Shown in pieces: positions 62,390 through 64,000 of a stretch of DNA of 64,000 nucleotides. Origin of the DNA: Maribellus comscasis (GTDB lineage: Bacteria; Bacteroidota; Bacteroidia; Bacteroidales; Prolixibacteraceae); assembly GCF_009762775.1 (NCBI RefSeq), contig NZ_CP046401.1:1426001-1490000 (forward strand), given 5' to 3'. Each line of letters starts with the position of its first letter. Within the stretch, counting starts at the first letter, position 1. Made by a program: the position numbers and the translations under genes. Under the pieces are notes generated by a model, which worked only from the letters and a program-made list of their open reading frames with translations, made no database searches and was not told the origin of the DNA.

Positions 62390-63808
62390 ATGAACAAGTT
62401 ATCTGTTCTGACCATTATCCTGCTTTTATTTGGGAAAGCAGCTTTTTCTACTGTTTTGGAAGGTCAAAACCGGGAATATGCAGGAAAAAGAATTGCGTTT
62501 TACACCTATTCCGACCCGATTGCGAAAAACGAACTGGAACTGTTTTCGATTAAGTTTGGCAGTGACGGACATTTCAGGACAGAAATTCAGCTTACTAAAA
62601 CAACATTTGTTTTTTGTTATTTTGGAATTTACAGAGGCGAATTTTTCCTCGAACCGGATAAAACGATTCAACCCGTTTTCCCTCCATACCGGGAAAAATC
62701 GTTTGCCGATCAAAAAAATCCATTTTTTGAGCCTGTTCTTTTTTGGTTTAAACAAAAAGACTCCCAGGGTTTAAATCAAAACATACTCGACTTTGAAGCC
62801 CGTTTTGGCCAACTTACCAATAGCGAAAAATATTTTAACCGGCTTTATTTTAAACAATCACGCGAAGTTTACGACTCAATTGTTTTCATTCTCAACAACG
62901 ATTTCCCAAAATCCAATAATTCTGTTTTTGAAAACCACAAAAAACTCAAAATAAAATTTTTAGAATCTGAAGTTTTCAGACAAAACCCGGAGGACGGCTC
63001 TGCAATTCTCTCTACTGTTCCCCCGGATTACTGGCAGCATCCCGCATTTATAAGTTACTTCGAAAGAATTTTCACCAACAGGCTCAGTTTTGATGCAAAA
63101 TCGAAAGATGGCGATAAAATCAAAAATGCCATCGCCCGGCTTGATGCCGACTATCTGACCGGTTTCGTAAAAAACAAATACAATTTAACCGGCCAGGTTA
63201 TACAACTTGCAACATTAAAAATGCTTTACGATGCTTTTTATTCCGGTGAATTTCCCCGTTCGGCTATTATTCAGCTGCTGGAGTCAGAACAATGGAAAAA
63301 AAATTCGTCGGAGATAATTATTACTTATACAAAAAATGTAATCGAAAAACTTACATTTTTACTTCCCGGTGTAAAAGCTCCGGTAATCTGTTTAAAAGAC
63401 ATAAATGGGCACCACAAATGTTCAGACGACAACAAAGACAAATTTAAATATTTGATTTTTGCCGACGCTGAGATGATAGTTTGTCAGGAACATTTAAAAT
63501 ATTTGGCCAAAATTGAAGAACAGTTTCAGCAACACCTGGAAATTATTCCGGTAATGCGGAAAACCGATATTATTGAAATGAAAATGTTTCTCGATAAAAA
63601 CCAGATTCCGGGAAAGCAACTCGTTGACGAGACAGGCGAATTTATTCGCAAATATAAAATAAAGGCATTTCCCAGCTGTTTTCTTCTTGATGAAAATCAT
63701 AAAATTGTTTTTGAAAACACCAAAGCTCCTCTCGACGGGTTTGAGCAACAATTTGGTTCCTTTCTGCAACAAGAACTTTTCAAACGACAAAGAAATCAAA
63801 CCCGGTAA
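62390..63808 (+). CDS. Exported thioredoxin-fold (TlpA-like) protein lacking CxxC
   Basis: 472 residues from the ATG at 62390 (MNKLSVLTIILLLFGKAAFS, a signal peptide); a TTG two codons upstream is unlikely. The central ~300 residues are helical and match no family I can name. The C-terminal ~130 residues have the thioredoxin-like pattern 'FKYLIFADAEMIVCQEHLKYL' and 'YKIKAFPSCFLLDENHKIVF' with the cis-Pro before the beta strand. Where TlpA has WCxxC only one Cys remains, so a disulfide-reductase role is unlikely. It meets the NUDIX gene tail to tail with a 13-base overlap. Confidence 0.75.
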   Translation: MNKLSVLTIILLLFGKAAFSTVLEGQNREYAGKRIAFYTYSDPIAKNELELFSIKFGSDGHFRTEIQLTKTTFVFCYFGIYRGEFFLEPDKTIQPVFPPYREKSFADQKNPFFEPVLFWFKQKDSQGLNQNILDFEARFGQLTNSEKYFNRLYFKQSREVYDSIVFILNNDFPKSNNSVFENHKKLKIKFLESEVFRQNPEDGSAILSTVPPDYWQHPAFISYFERIFTNRLSFDAKSKDGDKIKNAIARLDADYLTGFVKNKYNLTGQVIQLATLKMLYDAFYSGEFPRSAIIQLLESEQWKKNSSEIIITYTKNVIEKLTFLLPGVKAPVICLKDINGHHKCSDDNKDKFKYLIFADAEMIVCQEHLKYLAKIEEQFQQHLEIIPVMRKTDIIEMKMFLDKNQIPGKQLVDETGEFIRKYKIKAFPSCFLLDENHKIVFENTKAPLDGFEQQFGSFLQQELFKRQRNQTR

Positions 63809-64000
63809 AGATTGATTATTTGTTTTAGATTTTCGTAAGTATTTTCCAAAACCTCGCCGAGTTCAGCAGGTGCAAACCATTTTATTTTTGTAATGCCTTC
63901 TTCTTGCTGAGGGACACCTGTTTGTGCTCCACTGTAATTCATATCATACCAAAATGTTTCTTTAAAAATCCACTCACCTTTGCTTTTTTTGTAAGGCGAT
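63796..64000 (-). CDS. NUDIX hydrolase, C-terminal part (runs off the window)
   Basis: The 67 C-terminal residues are visible on the minus strand, stop at 63796-63798: 'GEWIFKETFWYDMNY', 'VPQQEEGITKIKWFAPAEL' and 'ENLKQIINLYRV'. The 'E-E-G-I-T-K-(I)-x-W' segment followed by 'P-A-E-L' is the last strand and loop of the NUDIX fold in Bacteroidota hydrolases often found next to coaD. The Nudix box itself lies outside the window, so substrate cannot be suggested. It overlaps the thioredoxin-fold gene by 13 bases. Confidence 0.75.
   Translation of the reverse strand, partial: SPYKKSKGEWIFKETFWYDMNYSGAQTGVPQQEEGITKIKWFAPAELGEVLENTYENLKQIINLYRV

Noticed and set aside
1-64000. tRNA, rRNA or CRISPR loci
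   Set aside because: Intergenic stretches were read on both strands; no cloverleaf with a CCA-type end, rRNA signature or repeat-spacer array was found by eye.

Overview
The window comes from a member of the Bacteroidota, probably an anaerobe-related but respiring lineage such as Marinilabiliales/Prolixibacteraceae (the order is inference). Support: moderately AT-rich DNA, almost no Shine-Dalgarno sites, a TAnnTTTG-type -7 promoter box, a type IX secretion (T9SS) sorting domain, the DUF4492-cydA-cydB order, a fused CcoN-CcoO oxidase subunit, and several lipoproteins with short Bacteroidota-type signal peptides.

Layout. 0-8 kb: repeat-rich intergenic DNA, a PQQ-like beta-propeller lipoprotein, two identical IS4-family (IS50-like) insertion sequences sitting in hairpin targets, a small outer-membrane-type protein, an orphan membrane histidine kinase, then a gene-free stretch of short palindromic elements. 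8-19.8 kb: a zinc-free MDR oxidoreductase; a queuosine cluster (preQ1 riboswitch, precursor transporter, queC, queF); an M19-like dipeptidase; an exported FAD protein paired with a membrane polyferredoxin; a 1046-residue membrane-anchored solenoid made of 13 exact 44-residue repeats; and a Ppx/GppA phosphatase.

19.8-40.7 kb is a respiratory supercluster. On the minus strand lies a caa3 oxidase operon (SCO, subunits I, III, IV, II-cytochrome c, heme O synthase). Divergently, on the plus strand, a three-gene iron-sulfur/NrfD/cytochrome c module runs straight into a full cbb3 oxidase operon (ccoS, fused ccoNO, ccoQ, ccoP, ccoG, ccoH, a SafE-like protein, ccoI). Then come DUF4492, cydA, cydB and a 41-residue CydX-like gene. 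Three classes of terminal oxidase therefore sit side by side, and the FeS/NrfD/cytochrome module is positioned to pass quinol electrons to the cytochrome c oxidases. No bc1 complex or complete alternative complex III is present in the window.

40.8-59.5 kb is an envelope glycan region: GT2 and GT-C type glycosyltransferases, two methyltransferases (one fused to a GT2), and a minus-strand operon of CotH kinase-like lipoprotein, DUF4956 membrane protein, VTC-type polyphosphate polymerase domain protein, methyltransferase-GT2 fusion and methyltransferase. Four proteins of this region share what looks like the same beta-sandwich module ending in a 'W-N-x-D ... F-D-D-L' type strand. 59.6-64 kb: an SLC12-like permease, coaD, a thioredoxin-fold protein lacking its CxxC, and the 3' end of a NUDIX hydrolase gene running off the window.
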